In this document: positions 26,288 to 34,174 of the stretch, one piece after another
Layout: each line of letters starts with the position of its first letter
Position numbering within the stretch: the first letter of the stretch is position 1
NCBI GenBank assembly: GCA_018716105.1
Contig: DVKH01000031.1
Coordinates: forward strand, 1-64,000
DNA length: 64,000 bases
Source: Candidatus Fimivivens faecavium
Lineage (GTDB): Bacteria > Bacillota > Clostridia > Oscillospirales > Ruminococcaceae
Direction of reading: 5' to 3'
The notes under the pieces: model-generated
Databases searched by the model: none
The model's input: the letters and a program-made list of their open reading frames with translations, nothing else
Told to the model about the DNA's origin: nothing
Made by a program: the position numbers and the translations under genes

Positions 26288-26333
26288 CAAACAAACCGGC
26301 CGCGGGGCAGACGCCCCGCGGCCGGTTTGTTTG
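26288..26333. terminator. Bidirectional terminator after the EF-G-like gene
   Basis: Perfect 21-base stem (26288-26308 with 26313-26333) with an AGAC loop. It sits between the converging EF-G-like and XRE genes. Confidence 0.88.
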
Positions 26334-26334
26334 T

Positions 26335-26559
26335 TCAATTGGGCTTTTTGCGTTGATACGGCTCTTTTACATCCGTTAAACCAGCGAGATAATCCATGCT
26401 GGTGTCCAACGCAATCGCGATTTTACGGCACTGCTCAAACGTATAGCGCCGTTTTTCGCTCTCCAGTTTGGAGTAATCGCTTTGATCAATCCCGGTGAGC
26501 ATTTGCATTTTGAGCTGGGTATAGCCTCTGCTGATCCGCAATTCTTTTAATCTGCCCAT
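26335..26559 (-). CDS. XRE family HTH transcriptional regulator
   Basis: 74 residues forming one Cro/CI-type helix-turn-helix: RLKELRISRGYTQLKMQMLTGIDQSDYSKLESEKRRYTFEQCRKIAIALDTSMDYLAG. The C-terminal tail DVKEPYQRKKPN is short, so there is no sensor domain. ATG at 26559 with GGTGAT upstream; a GTG four codons earlier is possible. It is divergent from a 52-residue ORF, and the shared 94-base gap carries repeated TTGACCTAT sites overlapping both promoters. Regulators of this kind often come from prophage or conjugative elements, but nothing else mobile is nearby. Confidence 0.85.
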   Translation of the reverse strand: MGRLKELRISRGYTQLKMQMLTGIDQSDYSKLESEKRRYTFEQCRKIAIALDTSMDYLAGLTDVKEPYQRKKPN

Positions 26560-26586
26560 CAATATCACCACTTATATTATGGCAAA

Positions 26587-26620
26587 TTGACCTATTGAAA
26601 ATAGGGTGATATTGACCTAT
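26587..26620. promoter_or_regulatory. Candidate XRE operator repeats
   Basis: Two direct copies of TTGACCTAT (26587-26595 and 26612-26620), 25 bases apart, plus the inverted repeat CCTAT-TGAAA-ATAGG at 26591-26605. Confidence 0.5.
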
Positions 26621-26623
26621 AAT
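26595..26623 (+). promoter_or_regulatory. Promoter of the small ORF at 26654
   Basis: TTGAAA, 17 bases, TATAAT. It is embedded in the candidate XRE operator. Confidence 0.7.
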
Positions 26624-26653
26624 AAAAACAATTCATATTTATGAGGTGATGAG

Positions 26654-26812
26654 ATGCAATCGACAGAGGCCGAATTGTTCAGCGAGCTTTATTTTAGGCT
26701 GTTCAATCGTGTGACTGAAGTGATGTTGGAGCTTCAGGACGCGCAGAGGGAAACTGAGGAATTGTTTTTAATGTTTGAGACAGAGCAGGCAAAGAAAATG
26801 GATACGCTTTGA
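26654..26812 (+). CDS. Small acidic helical protein (52 aa), unknown
   Basis: 52 codons starting MQSTEAELFSELYFRLFNR and ending AKKMDTL. ATG with GAGGTGAT seven bases upstream, and a consensus promoter at 26595-26623. The sequence is acidic and strongly heptad-like (LFSELYFRLFNRVTEVMLELQ), so it is probably a helical oligomer or a partner of another protein. It is divergent from the XRE gene, which probably controls it. A terminator follows at 26829. I do not recognise the family. Confidence 0.6.
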   Translation: MQSTEAELFSELYFRLFNRVTEVMLELQDAQRETEELFLMFETEQAKKMDTL

Positions 26813-26828
26813 CGGTGCACATGCGTCC

Positions 26829-26862
26829 AGCGGTCGGGCGAATGCCATCGACCGCTTTCTTC
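26829..26862 (+). terminator. Terminator of the small ORF
   Basis: AGCGGTCG pairs with CGACCGCT (26849-26856) across a 12-base loop, followed by a T-rich TTCTTCTT tail. Confidence 0.65.
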
Positions 26863-26875
26863 TTCGGGGGTGACA

Positions 26876-26993
26876 GCATGATTTGCAGAGCGGCAAGCGC
26901 CGCAAATCATGCGTCAAGAGGGGGCAGGCCCCCTATGAAAAAATGAGACACACCAACAAAACGCACAGCACAACAAAACGCGTCTCATTTTTG
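26876..26993 (+). ncRNA. Row of three hairpins, candidate structured RNA
   Basis: Three adjacent inverted repeats: 26876-26886 with 26902-26912 (11 bases), 26919-26925 with 26928-26934 (7 bases), and 26939-26949 with 26982-26992 (11 bases, ending in T5). The last loop is 32 bases without a single T and contains CAACAAAACGC twice. No credible coding frame lies here. Whether it is transcribed independently is not shown by the sequence. Confidence 0.35.
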
Positions 26994-27063
26994 TCGAATG
27001 GGACAAGTTTCGGACGAATGCGGCGGCTCCGGCGCGCATATATACGAACAGAGGTGATTGAAA

Positions 27064-27570
27064 ATGATGTTGCTATCTGTTCGAATCCCGCGCAAAGTGC
27101 GTGTTTCGGTGGGACTTCTGGTTCTTCTGCTGGCGGTGATTGTGACAGGGCGGGCGGTGGTGGCGCTTCTCCCGCAGGACCAGGCCGCCTCCGCCCAGAT
27201 CAAAAAGCAGGCGGGGAAGACCGAGGAACAACGGCAGGAATTTGCAGCGGAGCTTGGCTGGCAGATCGGCGCGGCGCCGGTTGAGGTTGAGGAGGTCGTG
27301 GTGCCCAAGGAGTTCGACGCGGTGTACGAGAAGTACAACCAGATCCAGCTCGACCAGGGGCTTGGGCTTCAGAAGCTCCGGGGCAAGCGGATGAAACGCT
27401 ACAGCTATGAGGTCCTGAACTACCCCGGGCAGGCCGAGAACGTGCGGCTCAACCTCCTGGTCTACAACGGGAAGATCGTGGGCGGGGACGTCTGCTCGAT
27501 GGAGCTGGACGGCTTTATGCACGGCCTTATGATGCCGGAGGCGGGCTCCGGCGGGGCGGGGACAAAATAG
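27064..27570 (+). CDS. DUF4830 domain protein with N-terminal membrane anchor
   Basis: 168 residues. A signal-anchor helix at residues ~12-32 (VGLLVLLLAVIVTGRAVVALL) is followed by an extracytoplasmic domain. RQEFAAELGWQIG, VVVPKEFDAVYEKYN and the end LLVYNGKIVGGDVCSMELDGFMHGL match the DUF4830 family of sporulating Firmicutes, whose function is unknown. Start candidates are TTG at 27058, ATG at 27064 and ATG at 27067; AGGTG eight bases before 27064 favours that one. A perfect TTTGTCGAA (0A-box-like) lies 66 bases upstream. A GC-rich hairpin follows the gene. Confidence 0.82.
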   Translation: MMLLSVRIPRKVRVSVGLLVLLLAVIVTGRAVVALLPQDQAASAQIKKQAGKTEEQRQEFAAELGWQIGAAPVEVEEVVVPKEFDAVYEKYNQIQLDQGLGLQKLRGKRMKRYSYEVLNYPGQAENVRLNLLVYNGKIVGGDVCSMELDGFMHGLMMPEAGSGGAGTK

Positions 27571-27588
27571 CGGCTCAGACAGGCGGAT

Positions 27589-27621
27589 GGCGCCGGCCGG
27601 GTTTCCGGCCGGCGCCGTTTT
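27589..27621 (+). terminator. GC-rich terminator after the DUF4830 gene
   Basis: 12-base perfect stem (27589-27600 with 27605-27616), GTTT loop and a short GTTTT tail. Confidence 0.65.
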
Positions 27622-27798
27622 GCCGGGACGGGGGGCGCGGGGCCGGATTTCCGCGCGGAAGGCGCCGCCGGGGAGCGGCCCGCAGGGCGGGCGGAACCCG
27701 GGGCGGCGAAAAGTTCCGCTTTTCCGCGCGGCCCGGTTTTTTTCGCGCGGGGTTTGTGGTAAGATGGTTCGGAAGATGGAAGAAAAGGGGGCGAGGCT

Positions 27799-28548
27799 GT
27801 GGAGCGGCTCGACAAAATTCTGGCGGCGCAGCCGGGCGTTTCGCGCAGCGACGCGAAGCGGCTGATCGCCTCGGGCGCAGTGACGGTGGACGGGAAGACC
27901 GAGCGCTCCGCAAAGCGGCAGGTGGACGTGGAGCGTTCGGCCGTCGCGGTCAACGGGGTTCTGGCGGCGTTTCGCCGCAACCGCTATCTCCTTTTAAATA
28001 AGCCGCAGGGCTACGTTTCCTCGACCGACGACCCCGACAGCCCGACGGTTCTCGAGCTTGTGCCGGCGGAGCTCAGGGTCCGGGGGCTGTTCCCGGCGGG
28101 AAGGCTCGACAAGGCGAGCGAGGGGATGCTGGTGCTGACCGACGACGGGGCGTTCGCGCACCGGATGCTCGCGCCGAAGCGCCATGTGCCGAAAACCTAT
28201 TACGTCGAGGTGGACCGGCCGGTGGTGGACGAAGCGCTCCGGGCGGCGTTTGCGAAAGGGGTCGAGCTCGGGGGCGGGGACCGGTCTTCGCCTGCGGGGC
28301 TTCGGATCCTCTCGCCGGCGAGCGCCGAGGTCACGATCCACGAGGGCATCTATCATCAGGTGCGGCGGATGTTCCGGCGGCACGGCGCGGCGGTGACCCG
28401 GCTGGTGCGGATCCGGATCGGGGCGCTCCCGCTCGACCCGGCGCTCCCCCCCGGCGGATGCCGGGAGCTGACCGAAGAGGAGCGGGAGCTGCTCCTGAAA
28501 ACAACGGAACCTCAAAGAAAACCGGAGGCGGAAGATGGCGGGGATTGA
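27799..28548 (+). CDS. Pseudouridine synthase, RsuA/RluB/E/F family
   Basis: Isomerises a uridine in rRNA. An S4 RNA-binding domain (residues 1-60: ERLDKILAAQPGVSRSDAKRLIASGAVTV) is followed by the catalytic domain with LLNKPQGYVSS and FPAGRLDKASEGMLVLTDDG, where Asp in GRLD is the nucleophile. The EGIYHQVRRMFRRHG segment is the family's motif III. 249 residues suits RsuA-type small-subunit enzymes, but RluB-type specificity cannot be excluded. GTG start with AAAGGGGGCG. The last 14 bases overlap the next gene, so the two are translationally coupled. Confidence 0.9.
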   Translation: MERLDKILAAQPGVSRSDAKRLIASGAVTVDGKTERSAKRQVDVERSAVAVNGVLAAFRRNRYLLLNKPQGYVSSTDDPDSPTVLELVPAELRVRGLFPAGRLDKASEGMLVLTDDGAFAHRMLAPKRHVPKTYYVEVDRPVVDEALRAAFAKGVELGGGDRSSPAGLRILSPASAEVTIHEGIYHQVRRMFRRHGAAVTRLVRIRIGALPLDPALPPGGCRELTEEERELLLKTTEPQRKPEAEDGGD

Positions 28549-29080
28549 ACGGATGGATTTTGCGGCGCTGGACTGGATTTCCGGGACCCTCTCCTCGCCG
28601 CTTCTCGACCGGCTGATGACGGCTGCGACCCATCTCGGCGACAACGGGGCGGTCTGGGCGCTGGCGGCGGCCGCGCTGCTCCTGATGAAACGGACCCGGC
28701 GGGACGGGGCGCGGATGCTTCTTTCTCTGTTCCTCTGCTTCCTCTGCGGGAACCTGATTCTAAAGCCGCTGATCGCGCGGCCCCGGCCCTGCTGGCTCCG
28801 GCCTGAAATGCCGCTGCTGATCCCTCTGCCGGGGGACTTTTCGTTCCCGTCCGGGCACACGATGACCTCGTTTGGGGCGGCGGGCGCGCTGTTCATCGGG
28901 CGGCGGCGGGCGGGGGCCGCGGCGCTCGTCCTCGCGGCGCTGATCGGTTTTTCGCGGCTCTATCTCTTTGTGCATTTCCCGACCGACGTCGCGGCGGGGG
29001 CCGTTCTGGGGCTGGCGGCGGCGAAGATTTCAGATCAAATTCTCGATCTGCTCTGGCCTTCGGGGCGCGGCCCGTCGTAA
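28535..29080 (+). CDS. PAP2-family membrane phosphatase
   Basis: 181-residue membrane protein with five or six helices. The three phosphatase motifs are intact: KPLIARPRP (K-x6-RP), PSGH in FPSGHTMTS, and SRLYLFVHFPTD (SR-x5-H-x3-D). Members act on undecaprenyl pyrophosphate, phosphatidylglycerophosphate or phosphatidic acid on the outer face of the membrane; the exact substrate is open. It overlaps the pseudouridine synthase gene by 14 bases. The next genes belong to a separate transcript from the promoter at 29151. Confidence 0.9.
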   Translation: MAGIERMDFAALDWISGTLSSPLLDRLMTAATHLGDNGAVWALAAAALLLMKRTRRDGARMLLSLFLCFLCGNLILKPLIARPRPCWLRPEMPLLIPLPGDFSFPSGHTMTSFGAAGALFIGRRRAGAAALVLAALIGFSRLYLFVHFPTDVAAGAVLGLAAAKISDQILDLLWPSGRGPS

Positions 29081-29150
29081 AAAAACGGCGTGTTTTGGGC
29101 CCGGGCAGGCCGGAAAAACGATTTTTTGGCCTTGTTTTGCGAAAAAATCC

Positions 29151-29179
29151 TTGCAACGGGGTCCAAAATATGCTATAGT
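29151..29179 (+). promoter_or_regulatory. Promoter of the rimP-ribF operon
   Basis: TTGCAA, 17 bases, TATAGT. Transcription would start near 29187, giving a leader of about 150 bases with two hairpins. Confidence 0.8.
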
Positions 29180-29206
29180 AGGCACTGTAGAATACGAGGT
29201 TGGATG

Positions 29207-29231
29207 AAAGAGTGGGTGCTGCCCGCTCTTT
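29207..29231 (+). promoter_or_regulatory. rimP leader hairpin 1
   Basis: AAAGAGTGGG pairs with CCCGCTCTTT (one G-T pair) around a 5-base loop. Similar AAGAGTGGG hairpins are seen ahead of rimP in other Firmicutes (recollection, not checked). Confidence 0.6.
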
Positions 29232-29243
29232 TGTTTATGTTGA

Positions 29244-29273
29244 GGGGCGAAAGGCCCCGGCGCCCCGTTTTTG
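29244..29273 (+). terminator. rimP leader terminator-like hairpin 2 (candidate attenuator)
   Basis: GGGGCG pairs with CGCCCC and runs into GTTTTT, 67 bases before rimP. The 5' arm can instead pair with GCCCC at 29254-29258, giving a shorter hairpin without a T-run. Confidence 0.5.
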
Positions 29274-29339
29274 GCCGCGGAGCAAAAACATCTGCCCGCC
29301 CGCGGCTCCCGACAGTATGGTGAGAAAGGATTTTGCTGC

Positions 29340-29822
29340 ATGAGTTCCAAAAAAATGGGGACGAGTGAACGCTGTGAGCGGATCGGCGCGCCGGTCGCCG
29401 AAGAGATGGGACTGGAGGTCTGGGACGTCCGGTATGAAAAAGAGGGCGGGACCTGGTTCCTCCGGTATCTGATCGACAAGGAGGGCGGGGTCAACATCGA
29501 CGACTGCGAGCGGTTTTCGCGCGCGGTGGAGAAAAAGCTCGACGAGGAGGACCCGATCGACGGCTCCTACTGTCTGGAGGTTTCGTCGCCCGGGGTCGAA
29601 CGGGAGCTGGTAAAGCCCCGCCATTTTGAGCGGTATCTCGGCTCCGCCGTAACCGTCCGGTATATCCGGGCGAAGGACGGGGTGAGGGAATTTTCCGGCG
29701 TGCTCAAATCCTACTCGGCAGAGGACGGCGCGGCGGTCGTGGAGACCGAAGACGGCGCCGGGCGCCGGGTGGAAAAGGGCGAAGCCGCTTATATCCGTCT
29801 GGTTGACGACTTTGAATATTGA
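29340..29822 (+). CDS. rimP: Ribosome maturation factor RimP
   Basis: 160 residues. Cytoplasmic factor for 30S subunit assembly. The N-terminal domain holds GLEVWDVRYEKEGGTWFLRYLID and the family hallmark CLEVSSPGVERELVKPRHFERY in the middle; the C-terminal SH3-like domain follows (residues ~85-160). ATG at 29340 with AAAGGA ten bases upstream; the frame upstream of it covers the leader hairpins. First gene of the operon rimP-nusA-rnpM-ylxQ-infB-rbfA-nrnA-truB-ribF, in the classic Firmicutes order. Confidence 0.95.
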   Translation: MSSKKMGTSERCERIGAPVAEEMGLEVWDVRYEKEGGTWFLRYLIDKEGGVNIDDCERFSRAVEKKLDEEDPIDGSYCLEVSSPGVERELVKPRHFERYLGSAVTVRYIRAKDGVREFSGVLKSYSAEDGAAVVETEDGAGRRVEKGEAAYIRLVDDFEY

Positions 29823-29831
29823 AAAAAAGGC

Positions 29832-29863
29832 GGCGTTCCAAAGCAGAACGGCTTTGGAACGCC
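29832..29863 (-). terminator. Terminator-like hairpin facing backwards between rimP and nusA
   Basis: 13-base perfect stem (29832-29844 with 29851-29863), 6-base loop. Seven A's lie on its left on the plus strand, so the T-run is on the minus strand. It would stop antisense, not operon, transcription, or act as an RNA processing hairpin. Confidence 0.55.
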
Positions 29864-29894
29864 CGGTCTGCGTGAAAGGATGGTCGTAAAAGAG

Positions 29895-30998
29895 ATGATC
29901 AACAGCGATTTCTTTGAGGCGCTTGCGCTTCTGGAAAAGGAAAAGGGCATCCCGGTGGAATATATGATCGAAAAGATCAAGAACGCGGTTTCGATCGCGG
30001 TCAAGCGCGACTCCAACGGGGGCGAGGACAACATCGTTGAAATCGAGCCGGACACCGGCCGGTTTTTTGTGGCGGTGAGAAAGCAGGTCGTCTCCGAGGT
30101 TCAGAACCCGGCGCTTGAGATCGGCGTCGCCGAGGCCCAGAAATACCAGAAGGGCGCGGTCGAGGGGGCGGTGGTGGAGATCCCGCTTGAGACCAGGGAG
30201 TTCGGCCGGATCGCGGCGATGAGCGCCAAGCACGTCATCCGCCAGGGCATCCGCGAGGCCGAGCGCGGGCAGCTCCTCGCGGAGTATCAGTCGAAGCAGC
30301 ACGACATCGTGACCGCAACCGTCATCCGGATCGACCCGAAAAAGGGCAATGCGACGGTCGAGATTGGAAAGAGCGAGGCGATCCTGCCAAGGAGCGAGCA
30401 GGTTCCCGGGGAGGAATACCACGACGGGGACAAGATCAAGGTTTATGTTTCCGACGTGGTGTCCGGCGACAAGGGGCCGAAGATCATGATCAGCCGGATT
30501 CATCCGGGCCTGATCAAGCGCCTGTTTGAGATGCAGATCCCCGAGGTCTACGACGGTACGGTTGAGATCAAGGCCATCTCGCGCGAGGCGGGGACCCGCA
30601 GCAAGGTGGCGGTGACCTCGCGGGATGAGAACGTCGACGCGGTTGGCGCCTGCATCGGGCCGAAGGGCGCGAGAATCTCTGGAATCGTCGACGAGCTCGG
30701 CGGGGAGAAGATCGACGTGATCAAGTATTCCGAGGACCCGGCGCAGTTCATCGCCGCGGCGCTTTCGCCCGCGACGGTGCTCGGGGTGGAGATCGACGAG
30801 GAGACGCCGAGGGCCTGCCGGGTGACGGTGCCGGATCACCAGCTCTCGCTTGCGATCGGCAACAAGGGGCACAACGCAAGGCTCGCCGCCAGGCTGACCG
30901 GGTGGAAGATCGACATCCGGCCCGAGAGCGGATTTTACGGCGAAGACTCGCCGCCCGTCAAACACGGCGCGCAAGACATAGAGGAGCCAGAGGCTTAA
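29895..30998 (+). CDS. nusA: Transcription termination/antitermination factor NusA
   Basis: About 367 residues, the short Firmicutes form without C-terminal acidic repeats. Order: N-terminal RNA polymerase-binding domain (FFEALALLEKEKGIPVEYMIEKI), S1 domain (residues ~135-200, VIRIDPKKGNATVEIGKSEAILP), KH1 (GACIGPKGARISGIVDELGGEKID) and KH2 (SLAIGNKGHNARLAARLTGWKIDI). I place the start at the ATG at 29895 (MINSDFFEAL); the ATG at 29880 directly abuts its own possible SD, AAAGG. Second gene of the operon; a backward-facing hairpin separates it from rimP. Confidence 0.95.
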   Translation: MINSDFFEALALLEKEKGIPVEYMIEKIKNAVSIAVKRDSNGGEDNIVEIEPDTGRFFVAVRKQVVSEVQNPALEIGVAEAQKYQKGAVEGAVVEIPLETREFGRIAAMSAKHVIRQGIREAERGQLLAEYQSKQHDIVTATVIRIDPKKGNATVEIGKSEAILPRSEQVPGEEYHDGDKIKVYVSDVVSGDKGPKIMISRIHPGLIKRLFEMQIPEVYDGTVEIKAISREAGTRSKVAVTSRDENVDAVGACIGPKGARISGIVDELGGEKIDVIKYSEDPAQFIAAALSPATVLGVEIDEETPRACRVTVPDHQLSLAIGNKGHNARLAARLTGWKIDIRPESGFYGEDSPPVKHGAQDIEEPEA

Positions 30999-31015
30999 GA
31001 ACGGAGGGGACTGGG

Positions 31016-31285
31016 ATGCAGGCAAGGAAAATCCCGCTTAGGATGTGCACCGGCTGCGGAGAGCACAAACCGAAAAAAGAGCTGGTCCGGGTAGTGAAAA
31101 GCCCGACGGGGGAGATTTCTCTCGATCTCACCGGCAGAAAAGCCGGACGGGGCGCATATCTCTGCCGGAATGTGGAGTGCCTCCGGAAAGCGCGCAAGGC
31201 CAGAAGGATGGAGCGGCTGTTTTCCTGCCAGATTCCCGACGAGGTCTACGACCAGATGGAAGGGGAAATGGGCGCGGGTGAATAG
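31016..31285 (+). CDS. rnpM: RNase P modulator RnpM (YlxR family)
   Basis: 89 residues. Small RNA-binding protein of the YlxR/DUF448 family, reported to bind RNase P RNA. Signature IPLRMCTGCGEHKPKKELVRVV at the N-terminus, then GRKAGRGAYLCRNVEC. ATG at 31016 with CGGAGGGG upstream. Located in its standard place between nusA and ylxQ, overlapping the latter by 8 bases. Confidence 0.92.
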   Translation: MQARKIPLRMCTGCGEHKPKKELVRVVKSPTGEISLDLTGRKAGRGAYLCRNVECLRKARKARRMERLFSCQIPDEVYDQMEGEMGAGE

Positions 31286-31598
31286 ACTGCTTTCGATCCT
31301 TTCCCTCTGCCGCAAGGCGGGGAAGCTTAAGATGGGGTTCGACCCCGTCGTGGGCGCCCTTGGAAAGGATGCGGCTCTGGTGCTGTTTGCCAGCGACTGT
31401 TCCCCAAAAACCAGAGAGCGCATGGAACTCAAAGCCGGCCGCTTCGGGGTCCCCGTCCTGGGGCTGCCCTGCACCGCGGATGAGATTTGGCTGGCGCTGG
31501 GGAAAAAGCTCGCTGTGATGGCGGTGACCGACGAAGGGTTCGCCCGAAAGGCGGCCTCACTGATGAATGACGGATGCAAGGAGGAGTCAGATATATGA
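31278..31598 (+). CDS. L7Ae/L30e-family ribosomal-like protein YlxQ
   Basis: 106 residues. RNA-binding fold of L7Ae/L30e/Gadd45, expected to bind K-turns. Visible pattern: [34 protein letters not shown] and the C-terminal [14 protein letters not shown]. The start is a GTG at 31278 that overlaps the rnpM stop in another frame; AGGGGAAA lies upstream. Its last codons overlap the infB start by 4 bases. The target RNA is unknown. Confidence 0.85.
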   Translation: MNRLLSILSLCRKAGKLKMGFDPVVGALGKDAALVLFASDCSPKTRERMELKAGRFGVPVLGLPCTADEIWLALGKKLAVMAVTDEGFARKAASLMNDGCKEESDI

Positions 31599-34150
31599 TG
31601 GATAAATATCGCGTTCACGAGGTGGCGAAGGATTTAAACGTCCCGAGCAAGGACGTGCTTTCTCTGCTGGAGAAGTACTATCCCGATCCGCAGAGAAAGC
31701 ATATGACCGCCCTGAGCGACGACGAACTCAACGTGGTCTTCGACCATTTTACCAAAAAACGGCAGCTCGATAACTTTGACCGGTATTTTGAGCTTGCGAA
31801 AAAAGCGGAGCAGCCGAAAGCGGAACCCGCGACGGCTCCGCGTCCTGATTCGCCCCGCCCGGCGCAGGCGCAGCAGCCCCAGCGCCCACAGGGCCAGCCA
31901 GGCGGGAACCGGCCGCCCCAGAACAACGCCAGCCGCCCGCAGCAGGGCGGCCAGCGCACGGTCGGGCATGGGCAGCAGAGCGGCAGCCGCCCGCAGCAGG
32001 GCGGCCAGCGCACGGGCGGACAGGGACAGCACAATGGCAGCCGCCCGCAGCAGAACGGCCAGCGCATGAATGGGCAGAACCGGGACCGCTCCGGCCAGCG
32101 GCCGCAGAACGCGCAGCAGCGACCGGCCCAGCCGCAGCAGGCTTCCGGCCAGGGGGCGAACAGCAATGTCGTGAAAAAGCCGGGCACGCAGCATGTCGAC
32201 ATGCGATCGGCGCAGGTGAACCTCGACCGCTACAACGAGCGGTATGAGCATATTGCGCCGACCAACCTCGCGGCCCGGAACCAGGGCCCGCAGAAACAGA
32301 AATTCACCAACCGCCCGCAGCGCGGCAAGCCGGTCCGCTCCCGCAAAGAGCAGGAGCAGGAGAAGATGAGAAGGCTCGAGCTTGAGCGGCAGCGCCGTCA
32401 GAAGCTCGAAATCGCGCTCCCGGACGAGATCACCGTCGGCGAGCTGGCCGGCCGGCTGAAGGTTCAGGCGGCTGAGATCATCAAGCGCCTGATGGGGATG
32501 GGGGTGATGGCCTCGATCTCGCAGGTCATCGACTACGACACCGCGGCGATGGTCTCGATGGAGATCGGCGCGAAGGTGGAGCACGAGGTTGTCGTCACCA
32601 TTGAAGACCGCCTGATCGACACGACCGAGGACGCCGACGAAAACCTTCAGCCGCGCTGTCCGGTCGTCGTTGTCATGGGGCACGTCGACCACGGCAAGAC
32701 CTCGCTGCTCGACGCGATCCGCAACACCAACGTCACCAAGGGCGAGGCGGGCGGCATCACCCAGCACATCGGCGCCTATCAGGTGGAAATCAACGAGAGG
32801 CCGATCACCTTCCTCGACACGCCCGGGCATGCGGCGTTTACCTCAATGCGCGCGAGAGGCGCGCAGGTGACCGACATCGCGGTGCTGGTGGTCGCGGCGG
32901 ACGACGGCATCATGCCGCAGACGGTTGAGGCGATCAACCACGCGAAGGCGGCCGGGGTTTCGATCATTGTCGCGATCAACAAGATGGATAAGCCGACCGC
33001 GAACCCCGACAAGGTCAAACAGGAGCTGACCGAATATGAACTCGTCCCCGAGGAGTGGGGCGGCGACGTGATCTGCGTGCCGGTTTCCGCCAAGACCGGC
33101 GAGAACATTGACACCCTTCTCGAGATGATCCTTTTGACCGCCGACATGAAGGAGCTGACCGCGAATCCCGACCGGCTTGCCAAGGGCACCGTCATTGAGG
33201 CCAAGCTCGACAAGGGCCGCGGCCCGGTTGCGACCATTTTGGTGCAGAACGGAACGCTCAGAACCGGGGACGTCGTCATCGCGGGGACCGCGCTTGGACA
33301 TGTGCGCGTGATGCAGGACGACAAGGGCGAGAGGATCGACGCGGCTGGCCCGTCCATGCCGGTGGAGATCACCGGGCTTTCGGAAGTCCCGACCGCGGGC
33401 GACGTGCTCAACGCCGTCGAGGACGAGCGGCTTGCGAAGGAGCTGGTTGACCAGCGCCGCCAGAAGGCGAAGGAGGAGATCTTCCAGTCCTATCAGAAGG
33501 TCACCCTTGACAACCTCTTCTCTCAGATTTCCGAGGGCGAGATGAAGGAGCTTCCGATCATCGTCAAGGCCGACGTCGACGGGTCGGTGGAAGCCGTCAA
33601 GCAGTCGCTGGAAAAGCTTTCGAACGAAGAGGTCAAGGTGAAGGTCATCCACGGCGCGGTCGGCGCGATCAGCGAATCGGACGTGATGCTCGCCAACGCC
33701 TCGAACGCGATCATCGTCGGCTTCAACGTCCGCCCGGACCCCACGGCGCGGGACAACGCCGAGCGGGATAAGGTCGACGTGCGGCTCTACCGCGTCATCT
33801 ACGATGCGATCAATGAAATTGAATCGGCGATGAAGGGCATGCTCGCGCCGAAATACCGCGACGTCGATCTCGGCCGGGCCGAGGTGCGCGCCGTCTACAA
33901 GATCTCGAGCGTTGGAACGGTCGCGGGCTGTTATGTTCTGGAGGGGAAGATCACCCGCGCAGCGAACATCCGGGTGGTGCGGGACGGCATCATCGTTGCG
34001 GACGACAAGCTCGACAGCCTCAAACGCTTCAAGGACGACGTAAAGGAAGTTGCTTCCGGCTATGAATGCGGTATGGCGCTGATGAAATTTGCCGATATTA
34101 AGGAAGGCGATATCTTCGAAGCGTATGAGGTCGAGGAATACCGCGAATGA
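31595..34150 (+). CDS. infB: Translation initiation factor IF-2
   Basis: About 851 residues. GTPase that brings initiator tRNA to the 30S subunit. IF2_N (residues 1-55, [24 protein letters not shown]) is followed by a long Gln/Gly/Pro/Arg-rich linker (~75-275) with 18-residue repeats, a second IF2_N-type module (~285-340), then the GTPase domain with G1 GHVDHGKT at about 362-369, DTPGHAAF and NKMD, and domains II-IV. ATG at 31595 with AAGGAGGAG; a second ATG follows at once. Fifth gene of the operon. The linker has much lower complexity than in B. subtilis IF-2. Confidence 0.96.
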   Translation: MMDKYRVHEVAKDLNVPSKDVLSLLEKYYPDPQRKHMTALSDDELNVVFDHFTKKRQLDNFDRYFELAKKAEQPKAEPATAPRPDSPRPAQAQQPQRPQGQPGGNRPPQNNASRPQQGGQRTVGHGQQSGSRPQQGGQRTGGQGQHNGSRPQQNGQRMNGQNRDRSGQRPQNAQQRPAQPQQASGQGANSNVVKKPGTQHVDMRSAQVNLDRYNERYEHIAPTNLAARNQGPQKQKFTNRPQRGKPVRSRKEQEQEKMRRLELERQRRQKLEIALPDEITVGELAGRLKVQAAEIIKRLMGMGVMASISQVIDYDTAAMVSMEIGAKVEHEVVVTIEDRLIDTTEDADENLQPRCPVVVVMGHVDHGKTSLLDAIRNTNVTKGEAGGITQHIGAYQVEINERPITFLDTPGHAAFTSMRARGAQVTDIAVLVVAADDGIMPQTVEAINHAKAAGVSIIVAINKMDKPTANPDKVKQELTEYELVPEEWGGDVICVPVSAKTGENIDTLLEMILLTADMKELTANPDRLAKGTVIEAKLDKGRGPVATILVQNGTLRTGDVVIAGTALGHVRVMQDDKGERIDAAGPSMPVEITGLSEVPTAGDVLNAVEDERLAKELVDQRRQKAKEEIFQSYQKVTLDNLFSQISEGEMKELPIIVKADVDGSVEAVKQSLEKLSNEEVKVKVIHGAVGAISESDVMLANASNAIIVGFNVRPDPTARDNAERDKVDVRLYRVIYDAINEIESAMKGMLAPKYRDVDLGRAEVRAVYKISSVGTVAGCYVLEGKITRAANIRVVRDGIIVADDKLDSLKRFKDDVKEVASGYECGMALMKFADIKEGDIFEAYEVEEYRE
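31931..32092 (+). repeat. 54-base tandem repeat in infB
   Basis: Three head-to-tail units starting at 31931, 31985 and 32039. They encode 18-residue repeats [36 protein letters not shown] and [18 protein letters not shown]. The first two units are almost identical at DNA level. Confidence 0.9.
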
Positions 34151-34174
34151 CGGAACGATAAAGGAGGCAGTTTT

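Noticed and set aside
24164..26338. 724-residue minus-strand frame, longer than the plus-strand gene it covers
   Set aside because: It is the antisense shadow of the EF-G-like gene caused by GC-rich third positions; it is rich in Arg/His/Asp and has no domain.
26883..27284. 133-residue plus-strand frame overlapping the hairpin row and the DUF4830 gene
   Set aside because: It begins inside a hairpin, lacks a ribosome site, and its second half is an alternative frame of the DUF4830 gene.
29235..31025. 596-residue minus-strand frame
   Set aside because: Antisense of rimP and nusA; no motif, no promoter, and it crosses the operon leader hairpins.
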